Below are positions 36,097 to 44,249 of a stretch of 64,000 bases of DNA, piece by piece (the stretch's first letter is position 1; every line of letters begins with the position of its first letter). The notes beneath the pieces were generated by a model that was not told the origin of the DNA, did not search any database, and was given only the letters and a program-made list of their open reading frames with translations. A program made the translations under genes and the position numbers. Origin of the DNA: Candidatus Hydrogenedentota bacterium (GTDB lineage: Bacteria > Hydrogenedentota > Hydrogenedentia > Hydrogenedentales > JAEUWI01); the NCBI GenBank assembly GCA_016182605.1, contig JACPGE010000016.1, forward strand, positions 1 through 64,000, read 5' to 3'.

Positions 36097-37059
36097 ATGA
36101 AAGCGATACAGGTCACCCGCAACGGCGGACCGGAAGTTCTAACCCTCGCCGAATGCCCCGATCCCACCCCCGGCCCCGGCGAAGTCCTCCTCCGCATCCA
36201 CGCCGCCGGCGTCAACCCCGTGGACACCTACATCCGCGCGGGCACCCAGGGCTACGCCTGCCCCCTCCCCTACACCCCCGGCGCCGATGGCGCGGGCGTG
36301 GTGGCCGCCGTGGGCGATGGCGTCTCCCAATTCAAACCCGGCGACCGCGTCTATTGCGCCGGCAGCCTCTCCGGCGCCTACGCCCAATTCACCCGCTGCC
36401 GCGAGGCCCAGGTCCACCCCCTCCCCGAAAACACCCCCTTCGAAGCTGGTGCCTGCCTCGGCATCCCCTATGCCACCGCCTGCCGCGCCCTCTTTCACCG
36501 CGCCTTCGCCGCCCCCGGCGAATGGGTCCTTGTGCACGGCGCCAGCGGCGGCGTCGGCCTCGCCGCCGTACAATGGTGCACCGCCAAGGGCATCCAAGTC
36601 ATCGGCACCGCGCGCACCGAAGCCGGCCGCGAAGCCATCCTCCGCGCCGGCGCTGCCGCCGCCTTCGATCATAGCGGACAAATGCACTTCGAAGCCTGCC
36701 TCGAACAAACCGGCGGTCGCGGCCTCGACGTCATCCTCGAAATGCTCGCCAACGTCAATCTCGGCCTCGACCTCCTCGCCCTCGCACCCCGCGGACGCGT
36801 CGTCGTCATCGGCAGCCGCGGCGACGTCCAGATCACCCCGCGCGAACTCATGAAACGCGACGCCGCCATCTTCGGCATGTCCCTCGCCAACATCGACCCC
36901 GAAGAACTCGCCGGCATACACGCCGAGATTGTCACCCATCTCGCCAACGGCGCCCTCAACCCCGTCATCGGCGCCGCACTGCCACTACAGGATGCGCCCA
37001 CCGCCCACCAGCGCGTTATCGAAGGACCCGCCTGCGGCAACCTCGTCCTCATTCCCTGA
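36097..37059 (+). CDS. Zinc-free NADPH:quinone oxidoreductase / alcohol dehydrogenase-like protein
   Basis: 320 residues of the medium-chain dehydrogenase family, quinone oxidoreductase (zeta-crystallin) branch. Seen: MKAIQVTRNGGPEVL at the start, PGADGAGVVAAVGDGV, YCAGSLSGAYAQF, and the Rossmann motif VLVHGASGGVGLAAVQ at residues ~145-160. No catalytic Zn Cys/His set. The usual reaction is one-electron reduction of quinones or enone reduction with NADPH. GGAA lies upstream of ATG 36097. Neighbour downstream is a secreted SIS-like protein, with no obvious link. Confidence 0.85.
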   Translation: MKAIQVTRNGGPEVLTLAECPDPTPGPGEVLLRIHAAGVNPVDTYIRAGTQGYACPLPYTPGADGAGVVAAVGDGVSQFKPGDRVYCAGSLSGAYAQFTRCREAQVHPLPENTPFEAGACLGIPYATACRALFHRAFAAPGEWVLVHGASGGVGLAAVQWCTAKGIQVIGTARTEAGREAILRAGAAAAFDHSGQMHFEACLEQTGGRGLDVILEMLANVNLGLDLLALAPRGRVVVIGSRGDVQITPRELMKRDAAIFGMSLANIDPEELAGIHAEIVTHLANGALNPVIGAALPLQDAPTAHQRVIEGPACGNLVLIP

Positions 37060-37202
37060 TCCCTACCCATCATCTCGAAGCGCAGCGAGAGATCTCCCCA
37101 CTCCCCGCGCTGCCATGGAGCAATACAGTCCACTACGCGTCACCACAACGAACCGAATGCCACGCCGCGCATTCAACCCATACCGGGGCGAAAGGCCGAC
37201 CC

Positions 37203-38378
37203 ATGACTCGCAGCACCCAACGCATCTTGTGCCTCCTCACCCTCCTCTGGACCTCCAGCGCACCCGCCGCCGAAGCACCTGCCGCCTCCTGCCTGGAACG
37301 CACCGCCACCGCCCTCCAATCCATGCAGCCCCGCCTCGAACACATCGCCCAGGCCGCCGATGCCGCCGCCAAAGGCATGCACCCCGGCAGCCGCTACTGG
37401 ATCGGCGGACACCCCGCCCTCATCAGCGAATTCACCGGCCGTGCCGGCGGCATCATGCTCGCCGCTTCGCTCGACCCCGCCGCGGTCAAGCCGGGGGACG
37501 TCATCCTCTTTGCCACCGCAAACGATCACCCCGTTCCCGAACACACCACCGGCGCCTGGATCATCCTCGCGGACAAGGCCGCAGAGAAAGACACCACCCT
37601 CCTCACACCCCACGGCGAATGGGGCCTCTCCCCCACCCTCGCCCAGGCCATCGCCGGATGGATCTTCAACGGCGAGTTCATCGCCGCGCTCACCCGCGAA
37701 GGACGCATGCCCGTACTCTACGAAAGCATCGGCCTCTACGGCGGCATCCCCCGGCAGAACCAATATCAGATGCAGGGCATCTTCTGGCACGACACCCACA
37801 GCGCCGGCCCCGTGCCCCCCGGACAGCTCGGCGCCCGGTTCATCACCCTCGTGGCCGCCATGCTCCGCCGCATCGAAACCGAGGAACGCCCCCTCCTCGA
37901 TCGCACCGGCGCCTGGGCCGCCGCCGCCCTCAAAAACAATCGCAGTTGCTGGATGTACAGCATGGGCCATCTCTTCCCCTTTGAAGTCGACGGCACCGAG
38001 ATTGGCAAGACCTTCAAGTCCGGCGTCTGGAATTCCGGCTTCACCCAGCACCCCACGCCCGACGACACCTACCATCCCGGCGATGTCATCATCCATGTCG
38101 GCTACCAGCACCCGCCCTACACCCTGCTGCCCAAGGCCCGCGCCGCAGGCGCAAAAACCATCTACATCGACGTCATGCAACACCGCGACTACCCCACCAG
38201 CGACGACGTCATCTGGATTGATCCCATGTGGCCCTGGAGCGACGCCTGCGTTCCCATCGACGGTTACGACATCCCCGCCCTCGCCGCCTCCGGCGTCGTC
38301 AACGCCGCACTCGCCTGGGAAATCCACCGCCTCACTGCCCATCAAAATCAGCAACCACCGGCAGAGCCGGGGGTATGA
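37203..38378 (+). CDS. Secreted SIS-domain-like protein of unknown role
   Basis: 391 residues. An unclear Sec signal (ILCLLTLLWTSSAPAAEAPA) is followed by two alpha-beta halves. The second reads HPGDVIIHVGYQHPP.. then KARAAGAKTIYIDVMQH, with DVIWIDPMWPWSDACVPIDG and LAASGVVNAALAWEIHRL, which fits the SIS fold (GD-V-I.., AK..GA..I.I, aDi..D.., ..NAL..E) by shape, as in phosphosugar isomerases. The first half (RYWIGGHPALISEFTGRAGG) would be the other SIS-like lobe. An exported SIS-like protein is unusual because SIS proteins are normally cytoplasmic. Function unknown; fold assignment is inference. Confidence 0.5.
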   Translation: MTRSTQRILCLLTLLWTSSAPAAEAPAASCLERTATALQSMQPRLEHIAQAADAAAKGMHPGSRYWIGGHPALISEFTGRAGGIMLAASLDPAAVKPGDVILFATANDHPVPEHTTGAWIILADKAAEKDTTLLTPHGEWGLSPTLAQAIAGWIFNGEFIAALTREGRMPVLYESIGLYGGIPRQNQYQMQGIFWHDTHSAGPVPPGQLGARFITLVAAMLRRIETEERPLLDRTGAWAAAALKNNRSCWMYSMGHLFPFEVDGTEIGKTFKSGVWNSGFTQHPTPDDTYHPGDVIIHVGYQHPPYTLLPKARAAGAKTIYIDVMQHRDYPTSDDVIWIDPMWPWSDACVPIDGYDIPALAASGVVNAALAWEIHRLTAHQNQQPPAEPGV

Positions 38379-38645
38379 GGAAGGCCCCTAAAAGGGGCCG
38401 TTGAGTCCACGAAGTGGACGGCATATTGTAGCCCGGCGGTAAGCGAAGCAAACCTTGGGTGAAAAGCACCAACAACTAAGCCCCAGCGGGGGGCACAGAT
38501 GGACGTTCGAGTGACACCACGCAAGACACCACGATGCTCACCCCTTTCGGGGGCGTCGTTACTTTAAATATTCGGTCAAAACAGACTCAAGTGCGCACCT
38601 TTTGAATGCTCACCGGCAGAGCCGGTGGTTTATCTTGTGAAAATT

Positions 38646-38759
38646 AGCCCGGATACATCACGGGCTCCACGCGTTTGTTCCGTAACTCCTTCTTTGACCC
38701 GCAATGGCCACTACAAGCACGGCGGCATCGCCAGGCAGCCCGTGATTTAGCCTGCCCGG
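38646..38759. repeat. REP/MITE-like element, copy 1
   Basis: Begins AGCCCGGATACATCACGGGC, ends CAGCCCGTGATTTAGCCTGC then CCGG; the two ends are inverted repeats of GGCTAAATCACGGGC-type sequence. Inside it has GTTTGTTCCGTAACTCCTTC, found again at 46681-46700 in copy 3. Confidence 0.65.
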
Positions 38760-38790
38760 TGAACGCCAGCACCATCGTCACGCTGAGCAT

Positions 38791-38904
38791 AGCCCGGACA
38801 AATCACGGGCTCCAGCCGACGGAGTCATAACTCTCACTCACGCTTGTTGTTGCCCAAACCTTGGATCCGGAAATAACAGACAGCCCGTGATTTAGCCTGC
38901 CCAG
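38791..38904. repeat. REP/MITE-like element, copy 2
   Basis: Same ends as copy 1 (AGCCCGGACAAATCACGGGC .. CAGCCCGTGATTTAGCCTGC) but a different core. Both copies are followed by GTGAACGCCAGCA and a C-T-G-A-G-CATA junction, so they form a ~147-base tandem pair. Confidence 0.6.
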
Positions 38905-38932
38905 TGAACGCCAGCATCGACGTTACGCTGAG

Positions 38933-39052
38933 CATATTTCACCACGTTGCCAATCCGAATGCGATCCGGAGGTCGCAAAGTGGTGAAATATGCGTAGTTC
39001 ACCGTGCTCCAAATGTCCGCGCGCGCGTTGAGGCTCCAAGTGGTGAAATGTG
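38933..39052. repeat. Three copies of a GTGGTGAAAT arm
   Basis: CATATTTCACCAC (38933-38945) is the exact complement of GTGGTGAAATATG (38980-38992), giving a 13-bp stem with a 34-base loop. A third arm, GTGGTGAAATGTG, lies at 39040-39052. No gene is associated. Confidence 0.5.
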
Positions 39053-39112
39053 CGGGTTCGCCCCACCCATCAGAGGAGGAGGCTCACTTCGTTCAAGAGG
39101 TCAGGCGATTGA

Positions 39113-39970
39113 TCAGTTCGTGCGCGAGGGGTTCTTCATACACATCGCGCAGAGTCCACCCAGGGCGAAGGCCAGGAGCAGCAGGTCGCCGAAGTATTCT
39201 TGGAGGGGTTGTTGGAAGTATTGCAGGGCTGCGCAACCCGTGGGGGGCGCGGAAAGGGTGTAGTCGAGCAGCAGTTGCGGGCGCAGGCCCAGCGCTTCGG
39301 AGGAGTAGAACTTTTTCACGCGTTGCGGGGTGCCTTCATCGGCGTAGACGATCATCCAGCCGAAGTTGCTTTCGGGCGTCTCTAGCCAGGCTTGTACGTC
39401 GGCAAGCAGCCCGGCGCCGGTCCATTCGACGATATCCATGCTTTGGCCGGCAACGGCGCTTGCGGAGGGCTCGGCTTCAAAGTCGCCGCCGGGCGCCGTC
39501 CATTGCGACTGCATGAAGAAGTTGTCGTTCCAGGTGGCGTCGCCCTCGGCGGCAGGCGCGCCGACGCCCCCGGGCGAACCCTCGACGACGGCATTGCCTT
39601 CGCCCCAGTTCCGGGTGATGCGGTGGAGTCCGAATTCGAGGTCGCCAAAGTTTTCGCCGGAGCGGTCGACGTTCAGGCGCAGGGTGACGCCGGTGAGGGT
39701 TGCGCCTTCGGGGAGTTCGGGCAGGTGGACGCGGATGAGCGCGCGGCGCAGGAAGCCGGTGCGGATGGTACCGGAGAAGATGCCGTCGATACCGCCGCCC
39801 GCGCGGGTCACGAAATCCTCGTAGAGGGAAGTGTCTTCGAATCCGGAGAAGCCGTCGAGATCCTGTTCCAGGACGAGCGTTTCCGCGGCGGCGCGGTGGG
39901 TCGTGAAGGCAAGGCACAGGATGCAGGCGGCGGCAAGCAAACGCGCATCAGCAATGATAGAGCGGGGCAT
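39113..39970 (-). CDS. Secreted DNRLRE-type protein with C-terminal anchor
   Basis: 285 residues. Sec signal (LLAAACILCLAFTTHRAAA), then a beta-sandwich of the DNRLRE type: RALIRVHLPELPEGATL (the 'R-x-L-l-r-F' strand), VTLRLNVDRSGENFG, ATWNDNFFMQSQWT, GLLADVQAWLETPESNFGWM and KKFYSSEALGLRPQLLLDYT. The end (PTGCAALQYFQQPLQEYFGD LLLLAFALGG, basic tail) is a predicted membrane anchor shared with the Gly-Glu protein. The start overlaps the peptidase stop by 23 bases and has AGAGGAAGT immediately before the ATG. Likely cell-surface attached; ligand unknown. Confidence 0.75.
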   Translation of the reverse strand: MPRSIIADARLLAAACILCLAFTTHRAAAETLVLEQDLDGFSGFEDTSLYEDFVTRAGGGIDGIFSGTIRTGFLRRALIRVHLPELPEGATLTGVTLRLNVDRSGENFGDLEFGLHRITRNWGEGNAVVEGSPGGVGAPAAEGDATWNDNFFMQSQWTAPGGDFEAEPSASAVAGQSMDIVEWTGAGLLADVQAWLETPESNFGWMIVYADEGTPQRVKKFYSSEALGLRPQLLLDYTLSAPPTGCAALQYFQQPLQEYFGDLLLLAFALGGLCAMCMKNPSRTN

Positions 39971-41444
39971 ACTTCCTCTCCAGGTACGTCATGTAAGGTT
40001 CGGCGGAGGCGGCTTTGCCTGAGATGGATTCGATGAGTTCCTGGGCCTTCATGCGGCGGCCCACCCGGTGGACGTGCGTGCGCAGCCAATTGAGTAGCGG
40101 ATGAAAATTGGCACGGCCGACGTCTTCCCAGAGCTGGGGGATGTCGCGTTCGATGACTTCGAGCATCTGCACGGCGTAGAGGTTGCCCAGGGCGTAGGTG
40201 GGGAAATAGCCCATGCTGCCGTGGGACCAGTGGATGTCCTGCAGGCAGCCCTGGGCATCGTCGGGGACCTCGAGCCCCAGGTATTGTTTCATTTTTTCAT
40301 TCCAGGCCGTGGGGACGCCGGCGGCGTCGAGCGAGCCTTCGACGAGCGCGCGCTCGATTTCGTAGCGGAGGACGACGTGGAGGTTGTAGGTGCACTCGTC
40401 GGCCTCCACGCGGATGAAGGTGGGGGCGACATGATTCACGGCGCGGTGGATGGCGTGTGCGTCCACGCCTTGCAGTTGGGCGCCGAAGTGTTTCTTGAGC
40501 AGGGGCGTGTAGTGCTCCCAGAAGGGGAGGCTGCGGCCGATGGCGTTTTCCCAGAGGCGCGACTGGGACTCGTGGATGCCGAGGGAAATGGCCTGCGCCA
40601 GGAGGGTGCGCCGGTCGGATTTCAGGAAGCCCATTTCATAGAAGGCGTGGCCGCATTCGTGGGTGGAGCCGGTGAGCGCGGAGAAGAGTTCGTTGGGGTT
40701 GAGGCGCGTGGTGATGCGCGCGTCGTCGATGTCGAAGTTGGTAGAGAAGGGGTGGACCGACTTGTCCTGGCGCCCGGCCTGGAAGTCGAAGCCCAGATCG
40801 CGCAGCACTTCCTCGCTGATCGTCCACTGGGCGTCGGCGTCCCACTGCTGATCGAGCCAGGCGAGATCGGGCTGGTGCGGCGAGGCCATGATGCGTTGGA
40901 GGAGCGCGGTCTGTCTGGGGGCGAGATCGCCGAAGATGGCGTCCAGTTGACGGGAGGTCATGCCGGGCTCGTAATCCTCGATGAGCGCATCGTAGGGCGA
41001 CTCCGCATAGCCGTGGTACTCGGCCTTCTCGCGCAGCAGGCCGAGCAGGGTTTGGAGGTGGGGCTGGAAGAGTCTAAAGTCGGATTCTTCGCGGGCCTTG
41101 ACCCAGACCTGATAGGCCTTGCTCTGTTCCCCGGCGAATTTCTGTACGAAGGCCTCCGGCAGGCAGGTGGCCCGGGTGTAGTCATAGCGGGTCAGTGCGG
41201 CCAGAGTTTTTTCGTCGGGGGTGCGCGCGGCGTCTTCCGCGGCCTTGATGCAATCCTCCATCTCCTGGGTGACGAAGAGGCGGTGTGCGAGCGCGGAGAG
41301 GGTGGCGAGCTGCATGCCGCGCGCCTCGGCGCCCTTGGGCGGCATCATCACTTCGAGGTCCCATTGGAGGAGGTTGATGGCGGCGCGCACATCGAGCACT
41401 TCGGCCATTTTCGTTTTCAGGGTGTCCATCGGAGTAGGTGCCAT
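39948..41444 (-). CDS. M32-family zinc carboxypeptidase (Taq type)
   Basis: 498 residues. Zn motif STHECGHAFYEMG (HExxH) with the third ligand in GIHESQSRLWENAIGR, the two signatures of carboxypeptidase Taq (M32). The N-terminal LQWDLEVMMPPKGAEAR is the family's start. It removes C-terminal residues from peptides in the cytoplasm. ATG at 41444 chosen (AAAGGA upstream); the longer frame lacks support. It overlaps the DNRLRE gene downstream by 23 bases. Confidence 0.93.
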   Translation of the reverse strand: MAPTPMDTLKTKMAEVLDVRAAINLLQWDLEVMMPPKGAEARGMQLATLSALAHRLFVTQEMEDCIKAAEDAARTPDEKTLAALTRYDYTRATCLPEAFVQKFAGEQSKAYQVWVKAREESDFRLFQPHLQTLLGLLREKAEYHGYAESPYDALIEDYEPGMTSRQLDAIFGDLAPRQTALLQRIMASPHQPDLAWLDQQWDADAQWTISEEVLRDLGFDFQAGRQDKSVHPFSTNFDIDDARITTRLNPNELFSALTGSTHECGHAFYEMGFLKSDRRTLLAQAISLGIHESQSRLWENAIGRSLPFWEHYTPLLKKHFGAQLQGVDAHAIHRAVNHVAPTFIRVEADECTYNLHVVLRYEIERALVEGSLDAAGVPTAWNEKMKQYLGLEVPDDAQGCLQDIHWSHGSMGYFPTYALGNLYAVQMLEVIERDIPQLWEDVGRANFHPLLNWLRTHVHRVGRRMKAQELIESISGKAASAEPYMTYLERKYAPLYHC

Positions 41445-41494
41445 GAGAAGATCCTTTGCAGGGTGAAGGGCGCGGCTGGTGCGCGTTGCCGTGT

Positions 41495-42322
41495 TCAGAC
41501 GTGTTTCAGGTAGGCGTTCTTGAGGCGCTTCAGATAGCGGGTCTGGTCGAGGCCCCAGCACTCTTCCGAGAAGATTTCCACTTCGATGAAGCCTTTGAAG
41601 CCGCCGAGTTCTTCCATCCAGCCGCGGATCTCCCGGATCTTGATGCAGCCGTCCCCCATGACCCCGCGATCATTGAGGAGGTCGCGCGTGGGAACGCGCC
41701 AATCGCAGACGTGGAAGCCGAGAATGGTGTCGCGGGCGCGCTGAATTTCCGCGCGCAGGAAGTGGTCCCACCAGACGTGGTAGACATCGACAACAAGGCC
41801 GGTCCATTCGGAGCCGAGGGCGAGGATCATGTTGTTGGCCTGGTCCATGGTGCAGACGGCGGAGCGGTCGGCGGCATACATGGGGTGGAGGACTTCGATG
41901 CCGAGTTTCACGCCGGCGGCTTTTGCATGGGGGATGATGCTGTGGATGCCGTCGGTGATTTGCTGGCGGGCGGTTTGCTGATCGATTTCGGGGTGGGCGC
42001 CGCAAACGAGCACGACCAGGGGGGCCCCAATCTCGGCCGCCTCGTCTATGACACGGCGGTTTTCGGTGCGTGCTTCTTCGCGCGCCGTGCCGCTGGTCGC
42101 GGGAAAGAAGCCGCCGCGGCAGAGGCTGACGACCTTGAGGCCGGAATCGCGCAGCATTTTGCCGGCTTCCTCCGCTCCGACGGCTTCGACATGCTGACGC
42201 CACACCGTGATTCCGGGAATGCCCTCCTTAGTGTATGCCGCAATCGCTTCGTCCAGCTTCAGCGGTTTGGTGGTCATCGTGTGCACACACATACGGGAGA
42301 AATCGGTCAAAGCGGCCGGCAT
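41495..42322 (-). CDS. Sugar phosphate isomerase/epimerase (TIM barrel)
   Basis: 275 residues of the AP-endonuclease-2-like/xylose-isomerase-like barrel. Seen: MCVHTMTTKPLKLDEAIAAY, LVVLVCGAHPE, LGIEVLHPMYAADRS (metal-binding Glu), LVVDVYHVWWDHF (Asp/His), FHVCDWRVPTRDLL and GFIEVEIFSEECW. Glu and His positions correspond to the di-metal site of this superfamily. The substrate is likely a ketose or inositol-type sugar; it sits near a Gfo/Idh gene in many genomes but not adjacent here. GGAG precedes ATG 42322. Confidence 0.85.
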   Translation of the reverse strand: MPAALTDFSRMCVHTMTTKPLKLDEAIAAYTKEGIPGITVWRQHVEAVGAEEAGKMLRDSGLKVVSLCRGGFFPATSGTAREEARTENRRVIDEAAEIGAPLVVLVCGAHPEIDQQTARQQITDGIHSIIPHAKAAGVKLGIEVLHPMYAADRSAVCTMDQANNMILALGSEWTGLVVDVYHVWWDHFLRAEIQRARDTILGFHVCDWRVPTRDLLNDRGVMGDGCIKIREIRGWMEELGGFKGFIEVEIFSEECWGLDQTRYLKRLKNAYLKHV

Positions 42323-42509
42323 GGGAACTCCAATCGTCGGGTTGTTTCGTCCTGGCGTGTGGTCCGCGTTGCGGCACGTTTCCGGCCCGCTCGGAGGCCA
42401 GGCGGGCGGCGCGGACGCCGAAGAGCACGATCATAGCGCCTGCGAGGGCGGTGGCGCCAATCGGCCCTTCGAGGAGGAAATAGGCGGCGCCGAAAAGGAG
42501 GAGCCACAA
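42228..42509 (-). CDS. Possible small membrane protein without a clear start
   Basis: A minus-strand frame has coding-like codon use (GC at third positions) between the charged protein and the epimerase gene. It reads LWLLLFGAAYFLLEGPIGAT then ALAGAMIVLFGVRAARLA, two hydrophobic helices. The only in-frame start codon nearby is a TTG at 42509 and no ribosome site is visible; the frame also overlaps the epimerase 5' end by ~95 bases. May be a real gene, a decayed one, or part of the upstream gene shifted by a frame error. Confidence 0.25.
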   Translation of the reverse strand: MWLLLFGAAYFLLEGPIGATALAGAMIVLFGVRAARLASERAGNVPQRGPHARTKQPDDWSSHAGRFDRFLPYVCAHDDHQTAEAGRSDCGIH

Positions 42510-42561
42510 ATAGCGGGCGCGATGTTCAATGGAGCGCCGGCAATTCAGGTGCGGGCGGAGA

Positions 42562-43080
42562 TTAGACGCGAATGTCGATCCGTGCGGGTGCACTGCGTTC
42601 TTCGGGGGGAGCATCCGCGGAATCTTCCGGGGCATTGCGATCCGCGGCCGCGTCGCGATTCTCGCCGTCATTTTCTTCGAAGCGCCGTACTTGTGGGGAG
42701 GGATCGGGGCGCACGGATTCCAGAGGCGCGCGCACCTCTTCCTGAGATTCGCGAGTTTCGCGCCGCAGGGCATTGCCTTCTTGCCCGTCCGCCGCCGGGC
42801 GCTCAGTCCGGGCTTCACGCGCGCGCGCCTGCACTTCCTCCAAGGTGGGCACCAACTGGCGCGCCTCTTCGAGGTTGATGCTGAGGGTGCGCAGTGCGAG
42901 GCCCTGGGGAGAGGTGGTCCGTTCGGACTGACGCGCGGCTTCGGCCTCGGGGTTTCGACCGGTGAGGCGGTTCGATTCGGACACAGCGGTATCCACAACC
43001 GCTTTCCGGCTTGCCTGCGCGAATTCCGCAGCCCGGGCGGCAGAGAAACTGGCTACACTCTGTCCGATGGGCAGTCCCAT
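42562..43080 (-). CDS. Unknown charged, low-complexity protein
   Basis: 172 residues starting MGLPIGQSVASFSAARAAEF. The first ~30 residues are helical; the rest is rich in Glu, Arg and Ala (RREGESQEEVRAP-like runs) and looks disordered or coiled. No signal, domain or neighbour suggests a function. ATG at 43080 chosen because AAGGGAT lies nine bases upstream; a longer frame (43257) would start in unlikely sequence. Confidence 0.5.
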   Translation of the reverse strand: MGLPIGQSVASFSAARAAEFAQASRKAVVDTAVSESNRLTGRNPEAEAARQSERTTSPQGLALRTLSINLEEARQLVPTLEEVQARAREARTERPAADGQEGNALRRETRESQEEVRAPLESVRPDPSPQVRRFEENDGENRDAAADRNAPEDSADAPPEERSAPARIDIRV

Positions 43081-43295
43081 ATGGGGTAAATCCCTTGTAG
43101 TATAATTCAACCTAATTTTCGCACGCTGCCCATTGATTGTCAAGCACTTATGTGTGAAAGTGCGGATTGGGTGCGGGCCGCGCCGCTGTGTTAATCTGGC
43201 CACACTGAAAGGGCTCCGAAACGATGCCAGGGGCCTGTGAAGCATTCGCAGATACATGAGATGTAAGGTATAATTGCCATGAGCGGCCGCAAGAC
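43081..43295. promoter_or_regulatory. Promoter region of the kinase pair
   Basis: Contains TATAAT at 43269-43274 with TTCGCA (four of six) 18 bases upstream at 43245-43250. The expected start of transcription is only ~15 bases before the GTG at 43296, so the mRNA would have almost no leader. The 43130-43190 stretch holds no gene. Confidence 0.4.
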
Positions 43296-44249
43296 GTGAC
43301 GGAGCACTCGATAGTGAAGGCCGATGCAGGTCTCCGTGACGTGCCGGGGCTCCGCATTGCCCAGCGCTATGTGGTGATGCGCAGTCTGGGCCGGGGCGGG
43401 ACCGGGGAAGTCTTCCTGGTGCACGACACGCATTCCGGCCGCGAGGTAGCGTTGAAACGGCTGTGGCATGAGCACCTGAGCAAGCCCCGAATCACGGCGC
43501 GCTTTGCCCGCGAGGTACAGATAACGCGCAAGATGGATCATCCCGCGATAGTGAAGGTGCGCGATGCCGCACACGACGGGGAAGACCTGTTTTTCACGAT
43601 GGACGTTGTGGACGGGGTGAACTTGAGGACATGGATGTATATGCATGGCCGGAGCAGTGTGGAGGCCGCGGTGCGTGTGGCCGGGATGGCCGCGCGCGCG
43701 CTCGATCATGGGCACCGGCATACGATCCACCGGGACGTGTCCCCGGAGAACATCATGGTATCGCCCAGCGGGGCGATAACGCTGATCGATTTTGGTCTTG
43801 CCAAGCGGCACGGGTGCACGGAGGGCCTGACGATCGTGAACACGCCGCTTGGCCGGCGCGAGTACAGTGCGCCGGAGCAGGAACGGAATGCCTCCTCGGT
43901 AAATCTTGGGGCGGATTTGTATCCGCTTGGGGTGGTGTTTTACGAGATGCTGACGCAGCAACGCACGCGCGTGGCGCAGGCGATGGAGGCCGCGCGGCCC
44001 GATGTGGGGAAGCACTTCGACGCGTTTCTGTCACGGGCCCTTGCGGAAGACGCCGGGGAGCGGTATCCGAGCGCGCGTGAGCTGCACGACGATCTTCTGG
44101 GGGCGTATTGCCGGTATCAAGACTCCAAGCACGGAATTCAGGCTCGCCGCGGCCTGAAGCAGGCCTGCGGCGCGCCCCGCCGATGGTGGTTTCGTATACT
44201 GGAAGGTGTGCGCGAGTGGGCCGGCGCATACGGATCGAAGGCACAATGA
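43296..44249 (+). CDS. Serine/threonine protein kinase (Hanks type)
   Basis: 317 residues from a GTG at 43296; the ATG inside (RSLGRG) would cut into the glycine-rich loop. Catalytic landmarks: SLGRGGTGEVFLVHD, VALKRLWHEH (Lys), THREO-like HRDVSPENIMV (HRD), IDFGLAKRHG (DFG) and REYSAPEQERNASS (APE). No transmembrane helix or extracellular sensor follows the kinase domain, so it is a cytoplasmic enzyme, and its end (WWFRILEGVREWAGAYGS) is basic. The stop overlaps the ATG of the histidine kinase gene (ATGA), so the two are translated together. This pairing of a Ser/Thr kinase with a histidine kinase is uncommon. Confidence 0.88.
   Translation: MTEHSIVKADAGLRDVPGLRIAQRYVVMRSLGRGGTGEVFLVHDTHSGREVALKRLWHEHLSKPRITARFAREVQITRKMDHPAIVKVRDAAHDGEDLFFTMDVVDGVNLRTWMYMHGRSSVEAAVRVAGMAARALDHGHRHTIHRDVSPENIMVSPSGAITLIDFGLAKRHGCTEGLTIVNTPLGRREYSAPEQERNASSVNLGADLYPLGVVFYEMLTQQRTRVAQAMEAARPDVGKHFDAFLSRALAEDAGERYPSARELHDDLLGAYCRYQDSKHGIQARRGLKQACGAPRRWWFRILEGVREWAGAYGSKAQ

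Larger units (their letters stand above)
38379..39112. repeat. Repeat-rich non-coding block
   Basis: About 730 bases with no supported gene. In order: two adjacent hairpins (GGCCCCT/AGGGGCC and GTCCAC/GTGGAC) at ~38391-38421; an AGCCCGGCGG element with AAGCGAAGC and a GCCCCAGCGGGGGGCA dyad; two REP/MITE-like copies (38646-38759 and 38791-38904) separated by a GGTGAACGCCAGCA unit; and three GTGGTGAAAT-type arms (38933-39052). It separates two plus-strand genes from a minus-strand block. Confidence 0.6.

Noticed and set aside
35328-36227. Long minus-strand frame across the acyltransferase start and the space beyond
   Set aside because: Overlaps the start of the acyltransferase gene in another frame and has no recognisable domain.
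38379-39112. CRISPR array in the repeat-rich block
   Set aside because: Repeats are few, of unequal length and spacing, and palindromic ends face outward; no regular spacers and no cas genes in the window.
43130-43295. ATG at 43280 as start of the Ser/Thr kinase
   Set aside because: That frame ends within seven codons; the kinase frame begins at the GTG at 43296.
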